Shown: piece after piece, positions 28,181 to 37,496 of the stretch | Layout of the letters: the number at the start of each line of letters is the position of its first letter | Position numbering within the stretch: the stretch's first letter is position 1 | NCBI GenBank assembly: GCA_013360465.1 | Contig: JABWBO010000005.1 | Coordinates: 62,001 to 126,000, forward strand | DNA: 64,000 bases | Source of the DNA: Anaerolineae bacterium | GTDB taxonomy: Bacteria > Chloroflexota > Anaerolineae > Aggregatilineales > Phototrophicaceae | Reading direction: 5' to 3' | Notes under the pieces: model-generated | The model's input: the letters and a program-made list of their open reading frames with translations, nothing else | The model's database searches: none | What the model was told of the DNA's origin: nothing | Made by a program: the position numbers and the translations under genes

Positions 28181-29362
28181 GTGAGGCGCAGAAATCCCTT
28201 CACTTTCGCGTTCCTGTTTTTTGTCTGTGCTGTATTCTCGCCATTCGTCCAGGCGCAGGAGCGCCGCTTGCAGGTGATAGCGACCCATACGATCCTCGCC
28301 GATGTGGTCGCCAACGTCGCCGGCGACTTCGCCGATGTGGTCGCGCTCATGCCGATCAACGCCGACCCGCATACATTCGTCCCCGCGCCCAGCGATGTGG
28401 CGCGTCTGGCGGACGCTAACCTCGTCTTTGTCAACGGCGCCTTCTTCGAAGAAGGGCTGTTGGAAGTGATCGAAAATGCGGCGGTGGAGGTCAACATCGT
28501 CGAAGCATCGCAGTGCGTACCGATCCTGCCGTTTGGCGCGCACGATCACGACCTCGAAGCGGAACACGCTGCCGCCGACGCTGCGGAGACTGCCGCGCCG
28601 CTGCCGGAAGGGGAATTTGCCGAACGCTGCGCTGGATATTACGAGGCGATGACGATTCTGCACGGCGGTGAGGCTCATGCGGATCACGAGGGAGACGAGG
28701 CAGAACAGGATGCCCAACATGGGCACGGCGTCGAACCCCTGGGTCCGCTCTATGTGCTGGACTGCGCCGGCGGTCACGGTCACGAAGCCGAGGCTGCTGC
28801 TGACCACGATCATGTCGAAGGCGGCTGCGATCCGCATGTGTGGTGGGAGCCGCACAACGTCATCTTCTGGACCATGACCATCCGCGACAGCCTCTCGGAA
28901 CTGGACCCGGTGAACGCCGCCGCTTACGCTGCCAACGCCGCTGCCTACATTGATGCTCTTGATGCGCTGGCGCACGACGAGATTCGCCCGCTCATCGAGA
29001 GCCTGCCGGCGGAACGCCGCATCCTGGTGACGGATCACGACTCTCTGGGCTACTTCGCCAGCGCCTACGGCTTCGAGGTGGTCGGGGTCGTCATCCCCGG
29101 CGGCAGCACCCTTGCCGAGCCAAGCCCAGCGGAGACGGCGGCGCTGATCGACCTCATCCGTCAGGAGGGCGTATCGGCGATTATTGTGGGCACGACGGTG
29201 AGTTCGGTGATGGCGGACCAGGTCTCCGCCGAAACCGGGGCGCAGATCGTCCGCATTTACACGGACTCGCTCAGCGAAACCGGCGGACCGGCAGGGACTT
29301 ACCTCGACTTCATGCGCTATAATGCGGATGTGATCGTCGGCGCATTAGGTGCATCCTCTTGA
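28181..29362 (+). CDS. znuA: Metal ABC transporter substrate-binding lipoprotein/protein (ZnuA-like) with expanded His-rich region
   Basis: 'VIATHTILADVVANVAGDFADVVALMPINADPHTFVPAPSDVARLADANLVFVNGAFFEEGL', 'CDPHVWWEPHNV'; GTG at 28181. Confidence 0.85.
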   Translation: MRRRNPFTFAFLFFVCAVFSPFVQAQERRLQVIATHTILADVVANVAGDFADVVALMPINADPHTFVPAPSDVARLADANLVFVNGAFFEEGLLEVIENAAVEVNIVEASQCVPILPFGAHDHDLEAEHAAADAAETAAPLPEGEFAERCAGYYEAMTILHGGEAHADHEGDEAEQDAQHGHGVEPLGPLYVLDCAGGHGHEAEAAADHDHVEGGCDPHVWWEPHNVIFWTMTIRDSLSELDPVNAAAYAANAAAYIDALDALAHDEIRPLIESLPAERRILVTDHDSLGYFASAYGFEVVGVVIPGGSTLAEPSPAETAALIDLIRQEGVSAIIVGTTVSSVMADQVSAETGAQIVRIYTDSLSETGGPAGTYLDFMRYNADVIVGALGASS

Positions 29363-30186
29363 CAGGATCGTCAGGCACGCTGTCGCAAATCACGCCTTCG
29401 GGGGAGATGCAGACCAGCGTGGGCGGAACTTCGCCCGCGCTGGTCGTTCGCAGCATCTCGGCGGGCTATTCCACCGTGCCGCGCGCCATCGAAGACATCA
29501 GTTTTTCCGTCAATATCGGTGAACGCATCGCTGTGCTGGGTCCAAACGGCGCGGGCAAGAGTACGCTGTTCAAAGCCATCGTCGGCTTGATTGATTTCAA
29601 TACCGGCGAGATTTCCATACACGAACGCGACTGCCGCACCAGCCACGCGCTGGTCGGCTATGTGCCGCAACAGAACCGCGTCGATTGGGATTTTCCGGCG
29701 ACGGTGCGCGATGTCGTCATGATGGGGCGGCTGCGCAAGATCGGCTGGTTCCATCACCCAGGGCGGCGCGACCGCGCGGCAGTAGATGCTGCGCTGAGCC
29801 GCGTCGGCATGGCGGACAAGGGGAAACGCGGCATCATCGATCTCAGCGGTGGGGAGCGTCAGCGCGTCTTCATCGCCCGCGCGCTGGCGCAGGAAGCGGA
29901 TGTGCTGCTGCTGGATGAACCGTTCAGCGCCGTCGATGCCACCGCCGAGCGCGAGATCCTCGACGTGCTGGACCGACTGCGCGAGCAGCAGGTGACGACC
30001 TTGATCGCCACCCATGATCTCAACCTGGCATCGACCCGTTTCGACCGTATCCTGCTGATTCGCCGGCATCTCGTCGCTTTTGGGACGGTCCGAGAAGTCT
30101 TCACTGCGGAAAACTTTGCCCGCGCTTACGGCAAGCAGGTCGGAGTCTTTCAGGATGGCGCATTCTTCGTCATCGACGAGCATTGA
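29359..30186 (+). CDS. znuC: Metal ABC transporter ATP-binding protein (ZnuC/MntB-like)
   Basis: 'AVLGPNGAGKSTLFKAIVGL', 'DLSGGERQRVFIARALAQEADVLLLDEPFSAVD'. Confidence 0.9.
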   Translation: MTGSSGTLSQITPSGEMQTSVGGTSPALVVRSISAGYSTVPRAIEDISFSVNIGERIAVLGPNGAGKSTLFKAIVGLIDFNTGEISIHERDCRTSHALVGYVPQQNRVDWDFPATVRDVVMMGRLRKIGWFHHPGRRDRAAVDAALSRVGMADKGKRGIIDLSGGERQRVFIARALAQEADVLLLDEPFSAVDATAEREILDVLDRLREQQVTTLIATHDLNLASTRFDRILLIRRHLVAFGTVREVFTAENFARAYGKQVGVFQDGAFFVIDEH

Positions 30187-31028
30187 ACCGCATGGACCTC
30201 TATACGCTTCTCATTGAACCCATGACCTACCAGTTCATGCAGCGCGGGCTGCTGGCGGCGCTGCTGGTCGGCGGCGTCAGCGGGGTGATCGGCTGCTTCG
30301 TGGTGGTGCGCGGCTTATCGTTCTTCGGCGACGCTCTGGCGCATTCCATTTTGCCGGGGGTCTCTCTGGCGTACATCGTCGGAGCTGATCTGTTCGTCGG
30401 CGGTTTGATCGCCGGGGTGGGGTCGGCGCTGGGCATCGGGCTGCTCACCAGCCGGGGGAGGCTAAGCGAAGATACGGCGATTGGCGTGGTCTTCGCCGGC
30501 ATGTTTGCCCTGGGCATTCTGATCATCAGCACTGTACGCAGCTACAGCGTCGATCTGTCGCATATCCTGTTCGGGCATATCCTGGGGGTGCAGGATGGCG
30601 ACCTGCTGACGATGGCGCTGAGCGGCGCGGTGGTGCTGATCGCCGTCTTCCTATTCTACAAGGAACTGGTCGCTCAGAGCTTCGACCCGGGGCTGCTGCG
30701 CGCCCTGCGGCTTCCTGGCGAGGCGCTGCGCCTGCTGCTGCTGGTGCTGATCGCCCTGACGATTGTCGCCAGCTTGCAGACCGTCGGCATCGCACTGATG
30801 CTGGCGCTGCTGGTCACCCCGGCGGCGACCGCCCGCATCTTCACTCACCGCATGATCACCATGATCCTGGCGTCTTCCGTGCTGGGCATGGTGTCCGGCG
30901 TGATCGGCTTATATCTGTCCTGGCATCTCAACGTCGCATCGGGCGCAGCAGTTGTGCTGACCTCGACAGCGATCTTCATCCTCGTCTTCAGCGTCAATCG
31001 CCTTACGACCCTGGTGAGGATGCGCTGA
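30183..31028 (+). CDS. znuB: Metal ABC transporter permease (ZnuB/MntC-like)
   Basis: Multiple TM segments, 'VGGVSGVIGCFVVVRGLSFFGDALAHSILPGVSLAYIVG'; overlaps upstream gene. Confidence 0.9.
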   Translation: MNRMDLYTLLIEPMTYQFMQRGLLAALLVGGVSGVIGCFVVVRGLSFFGDALAHSILPGVSLAYIVGADLFVGGLIAGVGSALGIGLLTSRGRLSEDTAIGVVFAGMFALGILIISTVRSYSVDLSHILFGHILGVQDGDLLTMALSGAVVLIAVFLFYKELVAQSFDPGLLRALRLPGEALRLLLLVLIALTIVASLQTVGIALMLALLVTPAATARIFTHRMITMILASSVLGMVSGVIGLYLSWHLNVASGAAVVLTSTAIFILVFSVNRLTTLVRMR

Positions 31029-31137
31029 ACTTTGCCTCGCTCTGAGGGGTGATCTCCATCATGTCCACCATGGTTGCCCCCACGTTCGGGACATGCGGAG
31101 ACCTCCCCACTCGCCCACAAACGCCCTACGGGCGAAA

Positions 31138-31560
31138 CTACATCTTCGACTTGATCGTCTCGTTGAGCTGCTTGATGGCTTCGGTCAGCAGCTGCTCCTG
31201 CGTCGGTCCGGCAGGCGCGGCGGGCGCCGCCGGTTTTTCGGTGCGGCGTTTCATTTCGTTGAAGGCGCGCACGATCAGGAAGACGACGAAGGCGACGATC
31301 AGGAAGGAGATAGTGGCATTGATGAACTTGCCGATGCCGATCACCACATCGGTGACGGTTCCGTCGGCAGCCGTCGTCGTGCCCAGCTTGATAGCGATCT
31401 CAGAGAAGTCAATGCCGCTCAGGAAGAAACCGATGGGGGGCATGATGATGTCGTTGACGAGTGACGTGACGATTGCGCCAAACGCGCCGCCGATGATAAT
31501 GCCGACGGCGAGATCGAGTACGTTCCCCCGCATAATGAACTCACGAAATTCCTTGATCAT
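31138..31560 (-). CDS. mscL: Large-conductance mechanosensitive channel
   Basis: 'MIKEFREFIMRGNVLDLAVGIIIGGAFGAIVTSLVNDIIMPPIG'. Confidence 0.95.
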   Translation of the reverse strand: MIKEFREFIMRGNVLDLAVGIIIGGAFGAIVTSLVNDIIMPPIGFFLSGIDFSEIAIKLGTTTAADGTVTDVVIGIGKFINATISFLIVAFVVFLIVRAFNEMKRRTEKPAAPAAPAGPTQEQLLTEAIKQLNETIKSKM

Positions 31561-31675
31561 GTTCCTTCTCCTTACACAGCCGATATAATGGACCTGCACC
31601 TTGTGATTATATTTAGTTTCTCCATAAGCGCCTCATTGTAGTGTAAACCGGATTGTAACTCAGGAGTTATCCGAG

Positions 31676-32026
31676 ATGGATCAGATCAGCAAGCCGTTCG
31701 ACTCGTACATCATCTCCTACGTCACGGGGTATCCGCACGACTGTGTGATCACCTGTTTCAATGGGGATGCTTATGCCGGGCGCATGATCTTCTACAAAGA
31801 GAATGCCGAACTGCCGCCGAACGTCATGTTCAACGATGCGCCATCACTGCATTTCCACAGCCATCACTACGACGCCATCGTGACTATCCTGCGCTACGAG
31901 AAGCCGTTGATGCTCTTCTTCGTCCCGGCTTCCAGGACCGGCGGGATCGTCACCAGCGAGCGGGAACCGGTGGGCGAGCAGGAAGGGACAGGCATGCCCC
32001 AGACGCCGCGTCCGGGGATGCCGTAG
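31676..32026 (+). CDS. Hypothetical protein, 116 aa
   Basis: ATG ORF 'MDQISKPFDSYIISYVTGYPHDCVITCFNGDAYAGRMIFYKENAELPP'; preceded by 'aggag'. Confidence 0.6.
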   Translation: MDQISKPFDSYIISYVTGYPHDCVITCFNGDAYAGRMIFYKENAELPPNVMFNDAPSLHFHSHHYDAIVTILRYEKPLMLFFVPASRTGGIVTSEREPVGEQEGTGMPQTPRPGMP

Positions 32027-32035
32027 CGGCGCAGG

Positions 32036-33142
32036 CTAGCGGCGTATCAGCATCGCGGGGTAGGAAGCCGGCAGTCCTGCCGGGCTGAGCAGATGGATGT
32101 CTCCTATCCGCCAGTCCATGAAGTAGATGCGATACTGCCCGCCCGGGTCGCTCATGAAGGCGATCCGCTCCCCATCCGCCAGCCATGCCGGCAGGACGTC
32201 GGATGTGCCGGCGCGTCTGATCTGGACAGGTGGGCTGCCGTCGCGCGCCACGATAGTGATCTCCGGGTCGCGTCCGATGGCGGTTTGAATCGCCAGATGC
32301 GTGCCGTCGGGCGACCACGCCGGCGTGTGCCAGAAGATTCCGGCGACGATCTCCTGTGAGTCGGTCATCTGGCGGACACTGCTGCCGTCGGCGTTCATGA
32401 GATACAGGTTGCGATAGAGGCTGCGGACGGAGAAGTAGGCGATCTCACGTCCGTCGGGTGACCAGGAAGGGCTGGTGTCCCATGCCGGGTCGTGCGTCAG
32501 GTTGCGCGCGTCGCTGCCATCGGTGCGGGCGCGAAAGATGTCGGCGCTGCCATCGCGCCATGAGACGAATGCCAGCGCTGTGCCATCCGGGGACCATGCC
32601 GGGAAGCGATCATCTTCGGGGGCGTTCGCCAGCACCCAGGGGTTCACACCCGACGTCAGCGGTTGGCGGATGTCCAGGATATACAGGTCAATCTGCGCGC
32701 CGGCATCGACCTCATAGGCGATGCGCGTCCCGTCCGGGGACCATGTCGGCGCATGACCATAGCGCACAGCCTCCGGCGCAGCGCGGCGAATCTGCCCGTC
32801 CAGGGTCATGAGGTAGAGCGAGCGAATCCCTTCCTCGCGGGTGGAATAAAATGCCAGATGTGTCCCATCGGGGGACCATGCCGCGCTGGTATCGTGCGCC
32901 GGATGATGGGATACGTTGATGGCGATCTGGCGCGCCGTGTCCATCAGGAAAATATCGCTGGCGCAGTTACAGGGATCGTGTATCGTGCCGGTGACTTCAG
33001 ACTCGAACGTGATGAGCAGCCCCGATGGACTGATGGACGCCGCCGTGACCGCTGTAAGACTCAGCGCCAGGCAAATTCCGCCAAGTCGCAGAGAAAACCC
33101 CGCCAGCCACCGCATCATTGAATCGACCATTCCGAACTTCAC
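32036..33142 (-). CDS. TolB-like / WD40-type beta-propeller protein
   Basis: Repeated 'PAWSPDGTxLAFxS…' units. Confidence 0.87.
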   Translation of the reverse strand: MKFGMVDSMMRWLAGFSLRLGGICLALSLTAVTAASISPSGLLITFESEVTGTIHDPCNCASDIFLMDTARQIAINVSHHPAHDTSAAWSPDGTHLAFYSTREEGIRSLYLMTLDGQIRRAAPEAVRYGHAPTWSPDGTRIAYEVDAGAQIDLYILDIRQPLTSGVNPWVLANAPEDDRFPAWSPDGTALAFVSWRDGSADIFRARTDGSDARNLTHDPAWDTSPSWSPDGREIAYFSVRSLYRNLYLMNADGSSVRQMTDSQEIVAGIFWHTPAWSPDGTHLAIQTAIGRDPEITIVARDGSPPVQIRRAGTSDVLPAWLADGERIAFMSDPGGQYRIYFMDWRIGDIHLLSPAGLPASYPAMLIRR

Positions 33143-33242
33143 CGCCGACCTATGCGCATTATATATCGACTGGCAGCCCAGAAGTTCGCCAGGAATGCGA
33201 ACAAATGTTAACTTATCGGCATGATTTCGTGAGGAGGCAGGG

Positions 33243-34454
33243 ATGATCAGTTCACTTCAGTTCAGCGCCGAGTTTGCCGCCGGACCCAGACAGGTCTATG
33301 CCGCGTTCACCAGCCCCATTCTGCTGCGCGGCTGGCTGTGCGATTACGCGCTGTTCAGCCGCGTGCAGGGCAACCGGTATCTCTTCTGTTGGAACAACGG
33401 CTATGCTGCGATGGGGCAGTATACGACGCTGCAAGCCCCGGATCGCGTCGTCTTCTCCTGGATGGGCGACGGCGACCCGGCGGCGACCACCGTCGAGGTG
33501 GCGATCACGGCAGAGGGGACCGGCAGCCGAATTGCCCTGACGCATCAGGGGTTGGGCGACGGCGACGCCTGGAAATCGAGCCGCGAAGCGGTGGAACGCG
33601 GCTGGCGGGAGGGACTGGACAACCTCGTCTATTTTCTGGACACCGGGCTGGATGCCCGCATCATGCGCCGCCCGATGCTCGGCATCAACATCGGCTTCCT
33701 GGAAGAAGGGACGCAGGAGCGCCTGGGGCTGCCCACCAGTGACGGTGTGCTGCTCAGCGGCACTGTCGAGGGTTTGGGGGCGCATAACGCCGGGCTGCGC
33801 GGCGGCGATCTGGTCGTCAGCCTTGCCGGGCATTCACTGAAGAGTTACAGCGAAATGGCGGCGGCGCTGGTCGGCAAGAAGGGCGGCGATACGGTGGATA
33901 TCGCCTTCTACCGAGGGGCGGAACTGCACCAGGTGCAGATGCGTCTGAGCGAACGCCCGCGCCCGCCGATCCTGGAGTCGGTTGCCGCGCTGGCGGAGCA
34001 TCTGCGCAGGACCGCCGGCGAACTTACCGGCGAACTCGATGCGCTGCTGCAAGACGTGAGCGCCGCTGACGCCGCGGCGCGTCCCGCACCGGAGTCCTGG
34101 AGCGTGAACGAGAACCTGGCGCATCTGATCTTCACCGAACGCTTCACGCAGATGCTCAACTTCGGCGTCATGGGCGGCGATGACCACATCGCCTGGCCCG
34201 ACAACAACGCCGCCCAGCTCACCCCCATCCTGGCGCTTTATCCCGATACAACGGCGCTCGTTGATGGGCTGAAGCGGGAGATGCTGGCGACGGTTGTGCA
34301 GGTCGCCGCGCTTCCGACGCAGACGGCGGATGACCTGCCGATCTTCACGACAATCAGCCAATCGATGATGGGCTTGGCAGATCACGCACGCGAACACTAC
34401 CAGCAGATGCGCGAGGCGCTGGAGGCTCTGAAGGCGGCGCACGGCGTGAAATAG
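33243..34454 (+). CDS. SRPBCC (AHSA1-like) + PDZ + DinB-like three-domain protein
   Basis: 'FAAGPRQVYAAFTSPILLRGWLCDYA'; 'GVLLSGTVEGLGAHNAGLRGGDLVVSLAGHSLKSYSEMAAALVGKKGGDTVDIAFYR'; 'ARPAPESWSVNENLAHLIFTER…HAREHYQQM'. Confidence 0.82.
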   Translation: MISSLQFSAEFAAGPRQVYAAFTSPILLRGWLCDYALFSRVQGNRYLFCWNNGYAAMGQYTTLQAPDRVVFSWMGDGDPAATTVEVAITAEGTGSRIALTHQGLGDGDAWKSSREAVERGWREGLDNLVYFLDTGLDARIMRRPMLGINIGFLEEGTQERLGLPTSDGVLLSGTVEGLGAHNAGLRGGDLVVSLAGHSLKSYSEMAAALVGKKGGDTVDIAFYRGAELHQVQMRLSERPRPPILESVAALAEHLRRTAGELTGELDALLQDVSAADAAARPAPESWSVNENLAHLIFTERFTQMLNFGVMGGDDHIAWPDNNAAQLTPILALYPDTTALVDGLKREMLATVVQVAALPTQTADDLPIFTTISQSMMGLADHAREHYQQMREALEALKAAHGVK

Positions 34455-34527
34455 GCGGCTGGCTCGAACCAATTTGTGATGGGATGAGGCGGTATCGCTA
34501 TACTAGAGATATTCACCGACGCGCCGA

Positions 34528-34557
34528 GATCTTCTGGGATCGCCATCCCAGAAGATC
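34528..34557 (+). promoter_or_regulatory. Perfect 13-bp hairpin in the 5' leader of the creatininase-family gene
   Basis: GATCTTCTGGGAT (34528-34540) - CGCC - ATCCCAGAAGATC (34545-34557), just upstream of the RBS and ATG 34577. Confidence 0.6.
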
Positions 34558-34576
34558 GCAAAGAGGAGTAGCGACC

Positions 34577-35260
34577 ATGCGCCTGCAAGACCTGAACTGG
34601 ATGGATGTCGAACGCTACCTGGAAGGGGATGATCGTATCATCCTCATCACGGGCGCGACTGAACAGCACGCCTATCTGAGCCTGCTCACCGATATTCTCA
34701 TCCCATCCAGAATTGCCCTGGCGGCAGGGGAGCGCGAACCGGTCCTGATCGCCCCGGCGCTTAACTTCGGCATCAGCGAGTCCTTCGTCGATTTCCCCGG
34801 CACGATCACCGTCAGCAAGGCGACGTTCGACGCCATCCTCAGCGAGATCGTCGAAAGCCTGATGCACCAGGGCTTCCGGCGATTCTTCATTCTCAACGGA
34901 CACGGCGGCAATCAGCAGCCGGCGCGGCTTACCGATCTGCAGATGGACGGCGAAATCTGGGTGGACTGGTACGACTGGTGGCATGGCGAGGCAGCGCACC
35001 AGTTCTGCGATCATGCCGGTCTGGAGATCGATCACGCCAACTGGGGCGAGAATTTCCCCTTCAACCGGGTGGCGGTGTCGCCAGAGACTCTTAAAGCGCC
35101 GGTCAACCTCGCCTTGATCGAAGGCAGCAGCCCGCGCGATATCCTGGGCGATGGTAATTTCGGCGGACTCTATCAGGTGGACGACGCCCTGATGATGGCG
35201 CTCTTCGACAAAATCGTTGAGGAGGTGGTCGAGCGTTTGCGCCGACTTCGCGATCTCTAG
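34577..35260 (+). CDS. Creatininase-family amidohydrolase
   Basis: 'LQDLNWMDVERYLEGDDRIILITGATEQHAYLSLLTDI…FFILNGHGGN'; ATG 34577 with upstream 'aggag'. Confidence 0.85.
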   Translation: MRLQDLNWMDVERYLEGDDRIILITGATEQHAYLSLLTDILIPSRIALAAGEREPVLIAPALNFGISESFVDFPGTITVSKATFDAILSEIVESLMHQGFRRFFILNGHGGNQQPARLTDLQMDGEIWVDWYDWWHGEAAHQFCDHAGLEIDHANWGENFPFNRVAVSPETLKAPVNLALIEGSSPRDILGDGNFGGLYQVDDALMMALFDKIVEEVVERLRRLRDL

Positions 35261-35295
35261 CGCCCTATGCCGCCGGTGAGGGGACGGCGCGCCAG

Positions 35296-36222
35296 CTAAC
35301 CGCTCTTTTCGACGGTCTTGCCGTGTTCAAAATATACGCGCAGCACCATCCGCCCCAGGCGCAGCTCGTCCCCGTGACGCAGCACACGCACTTCCTGCGG
35401 GTAGAGCTTTTGTCCATTGACATAGGTGCCGTTGGCGCTCTTCATGTCGGAGATACTGAGGATGTTGTTGCGCTTGTTGTGCTGAAGCGCGACATGCAGA
35501 CGTGAGACGCCCAGGTCGCTGGCATTGTGCGCCGCCAGGTCAATATCCGGGCGCACTGTACCGCCGTCGCTGCGCCCGATCACCACTTCGTGGCGTGATT
35601 CCTGAGGGCGTATCCTGAAGCGTGGGGTATCCTTCACCCCGCTGATCGCCAGGATCAGCGTGGATTCCTCGCCGAAGTAGTCCGCCGAAGGCAGCGACCC
35701 GGTGTCGTCGAAGCGCACGGTATCGAAATTCGTTGCCTTATCCTTGCGCAGGAACTCACCGCAGGAGAAACAAAAGACATCGGTCGCCTTGTTGGGCTTG
35801 CGGCAGTGAGGGCAGCGCACCATATCGTCTGTGACCGGGGTCGGGACCGGCGTGGTGCTGCTTCGACTGGCAGCCTGGACGAGCCGCTGTCGAATGGTAT
35901 CCGGAGGCGGTTCGGAAGAAGACGGCGCGCCGGAAGACGGCGGCGAAGACGATGGCGGTGCGCCGGAAGACGGCGCGCCGGAAGACGGCGGCGAAGATGA
36001 TGGCAGTGCGCTAGAGGGCGCATTGGGCGGAGCTTCCGGTTTTTCGCCTCCGCCGCCGGTGCGTTTCGTCTCCCAGGCGCGCACCCGACGCACCAGTTCG
36101 GCTTTGTCGTTGGCGTCGAGCAGCTCGATTCGCAGGCGAAGGGCTTCCAGCGCCGACTTGGCGTCGCGTCCGCCAGTGCGCAGCTCTACGTACTGTTGAA
36201 ATGTATCATCAGCAAAGGACAT
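35296..36222 (-). CDS. FHA-domain protein with zinc ribbon and Pro/Ser-rich linker
   Basis: 'VRCPHCRKPNKATDVFCFSCGEFL'; 'EVVIGRSDGGTVRPDIDLAAHNASDLGVSRLHVALQ…MKSANGTYVNGQKL'. Confidence 0.9.
   Translation of the reverse strand: MSFADDTFQQYVELRTGGRDAKSALEALRLRIELLDANDKAELVRRVRAWETKRTGGGGEKPEAPPNAPSSALPSSSPPSSGAPSSGAPPSSSPPSSGAPSSSEPPPDTIRQRLVQAASRSSTTPVPTPVTDDMVRCPHCRKPNKATDVFCFSCGEFLRKDKATNFDTVRFDDTGSLPSADYFGEESTLILAISGVKDTPRFRIRPQESRHEVVIGRSDGGTVRPDIDLAAHNASDLGVSRLHVALQHNKRNNILSISDMKSANGTYVNGQKLYPQEVRVLRHGDELRLGRMVLRVYFEHGKTVEKSG
35921..36016 (-). repeat. 48-bp in-frame tandem duplication in the FHA-gene linker
   Basis: 35921-35968 and 35969-36016 near-identical (gacggcgcgccggaagacggcggcgaagaYgatggcRgtgcgc…). 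Confidence 0.85.
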
Positions 36223-36350
36223 AGCGTACCAGGTGGTCCTTTTGAGGGTTTCATTTGTTCATCCATTATAACCATAACGCCGATTCGCGATGATAGGCAA
36301 ACCTTCGCACCTTCGCTGACGCGGGCTGCCCGTCATACAGGGAGCCGGGG

Positions 36351-37289
36351 TCAGTCGCCAATTTGCAGCAGGGTAGCCGCCCTGGTGCTGCTGACGCCCA
36401 ACCGCGCCCGGATCATCGGGATGTATCCATCATTGCCCGGCGCAAAGTGCGCTTCTGGCGGAGCAGTCACGCGGGTGGCGTAATTCCCCGGGGCGACCAT
36501 GAAACGGTAGAAGCCGTTGTCATCTGTGATGGTCGTCGCCAAAGGCTCGCCCTGCGGTGTCAGCAGGGTGACGGTGACGCCGCTGTAGGGCAGCGTGATC
36601 TGGTAGCCGCGTTCATCACGGGTGCGCCCGCTGACGGTCCCGCCAATCACTGCCGGGGCGCTGCACAGGCTGAACGCCAGCGCTCCGACGCTTTCGCCCA
36701 GCCGGTCAAGGCGCGGTTGAAAGACGGCGAACTGCTCACCGCCGTAATAATAGGAGGGCGTCGCCAGGTTGAATAACTCGCGGCGGTTGATCCCTCCGCC
36801 GACGCCGACCGCGATGATGGCAATATCCTCGGCGCGGATGAACTCGCTCCGCCGCGCTGCGTCCGATGCGCTGATGCCGTCGGTGATCAGCACCAGGGCG
36901 CGTGCGACATACGGGCGTGCCTCAGCAAGCAGCGCCGCGCCGGCGTCCAGCCCTGTGCGGAAATCCGCCGCGCCGCCGGTGACGCTCAAGCCGTTGATGG
37001 CTCCGGCGACCGCGCCGCCGTCGCCGCTCAAGCCCAGGCGCGTCTGTGCCGACCCATCGAAGGCGATGACGCCCAGGCGCACCCCACCCATCGGCAGCGC
37101 GCCGACCGCCGCCGCCGCGAACGTCTTGATCTGCTCGAAGTCTTCGGGGGCGGCGCTTCCGCCTGTATCGATCAGCAGCACGGCGTCGATCACGCAGTTG
37201 CCGGGAGCCTGGGCACGCGCCGTCTGCGGCGAGCGCGCGGCGAGACCGAAGATCAGAAGGATGGCGATCACAGTGAAGGGACGCAGCAT
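36351..37289 (-). CDS. Secreted von Willebrand factor A domain protein with C-terminal carboxypeptidase-regulatory-like domain
   Basis: 'IDAVLLIDTGGSAAPEDFEQIK…RALVLITDGISASD'; 'TDDNGFYRFMVAPGNYATRVTAP'. Confidence 0.8.
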   Translation of the reverse strand: MLRPFTVIAILLIFGLAARSPQTARAQAPGNCVIDAVLLIDTGGSAAPEDFEQIKTFAAAAVGALPMGGVRLGVIAFDGSAQTRLGLSGDGGAVAGAINGLSVTGGAADFRTGLDAGAALLAEARPYVARALVLITDGISASDAARRSEFIRAEDIAIIAVGVGGGINRRELFNLATPSYYYGGEQFAVFQPRLDRLGESVGALAFSLCSAPAVIGGTVSGRTRDERGYQITLPYSGVTVTLLTPQGEPLATTITDDNGFYRFMVAPGNYATRVTAPPEAHFAPGNDGYIPMIRARLGVSSTRAATLLQIGD

Positions 37290-37496
37290 GGGTAAACCTC
37301 GCAGCCTCTCGGAGCCGGGAGCGGCGGTCGTGGACGCGCCGCAGAGTCATATTGATTCCAAGCATACTCTAATCGAGGCGGCGCGCGCTCAACGCTTTTC
37401 CCATGCTCTCACGATGCTATGATAGGACGCCGTGCGCATCGCAGCCGCCCGGTGTCCGTAGGGCGGGCGTGTCCCTGTCCATGATACGATCCGGCT

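Noticed and set aside
31049-31588. 179-aa plus-strand ORF antisense to mscL
   Set aside because: mscL on the minus strand is unambiguous
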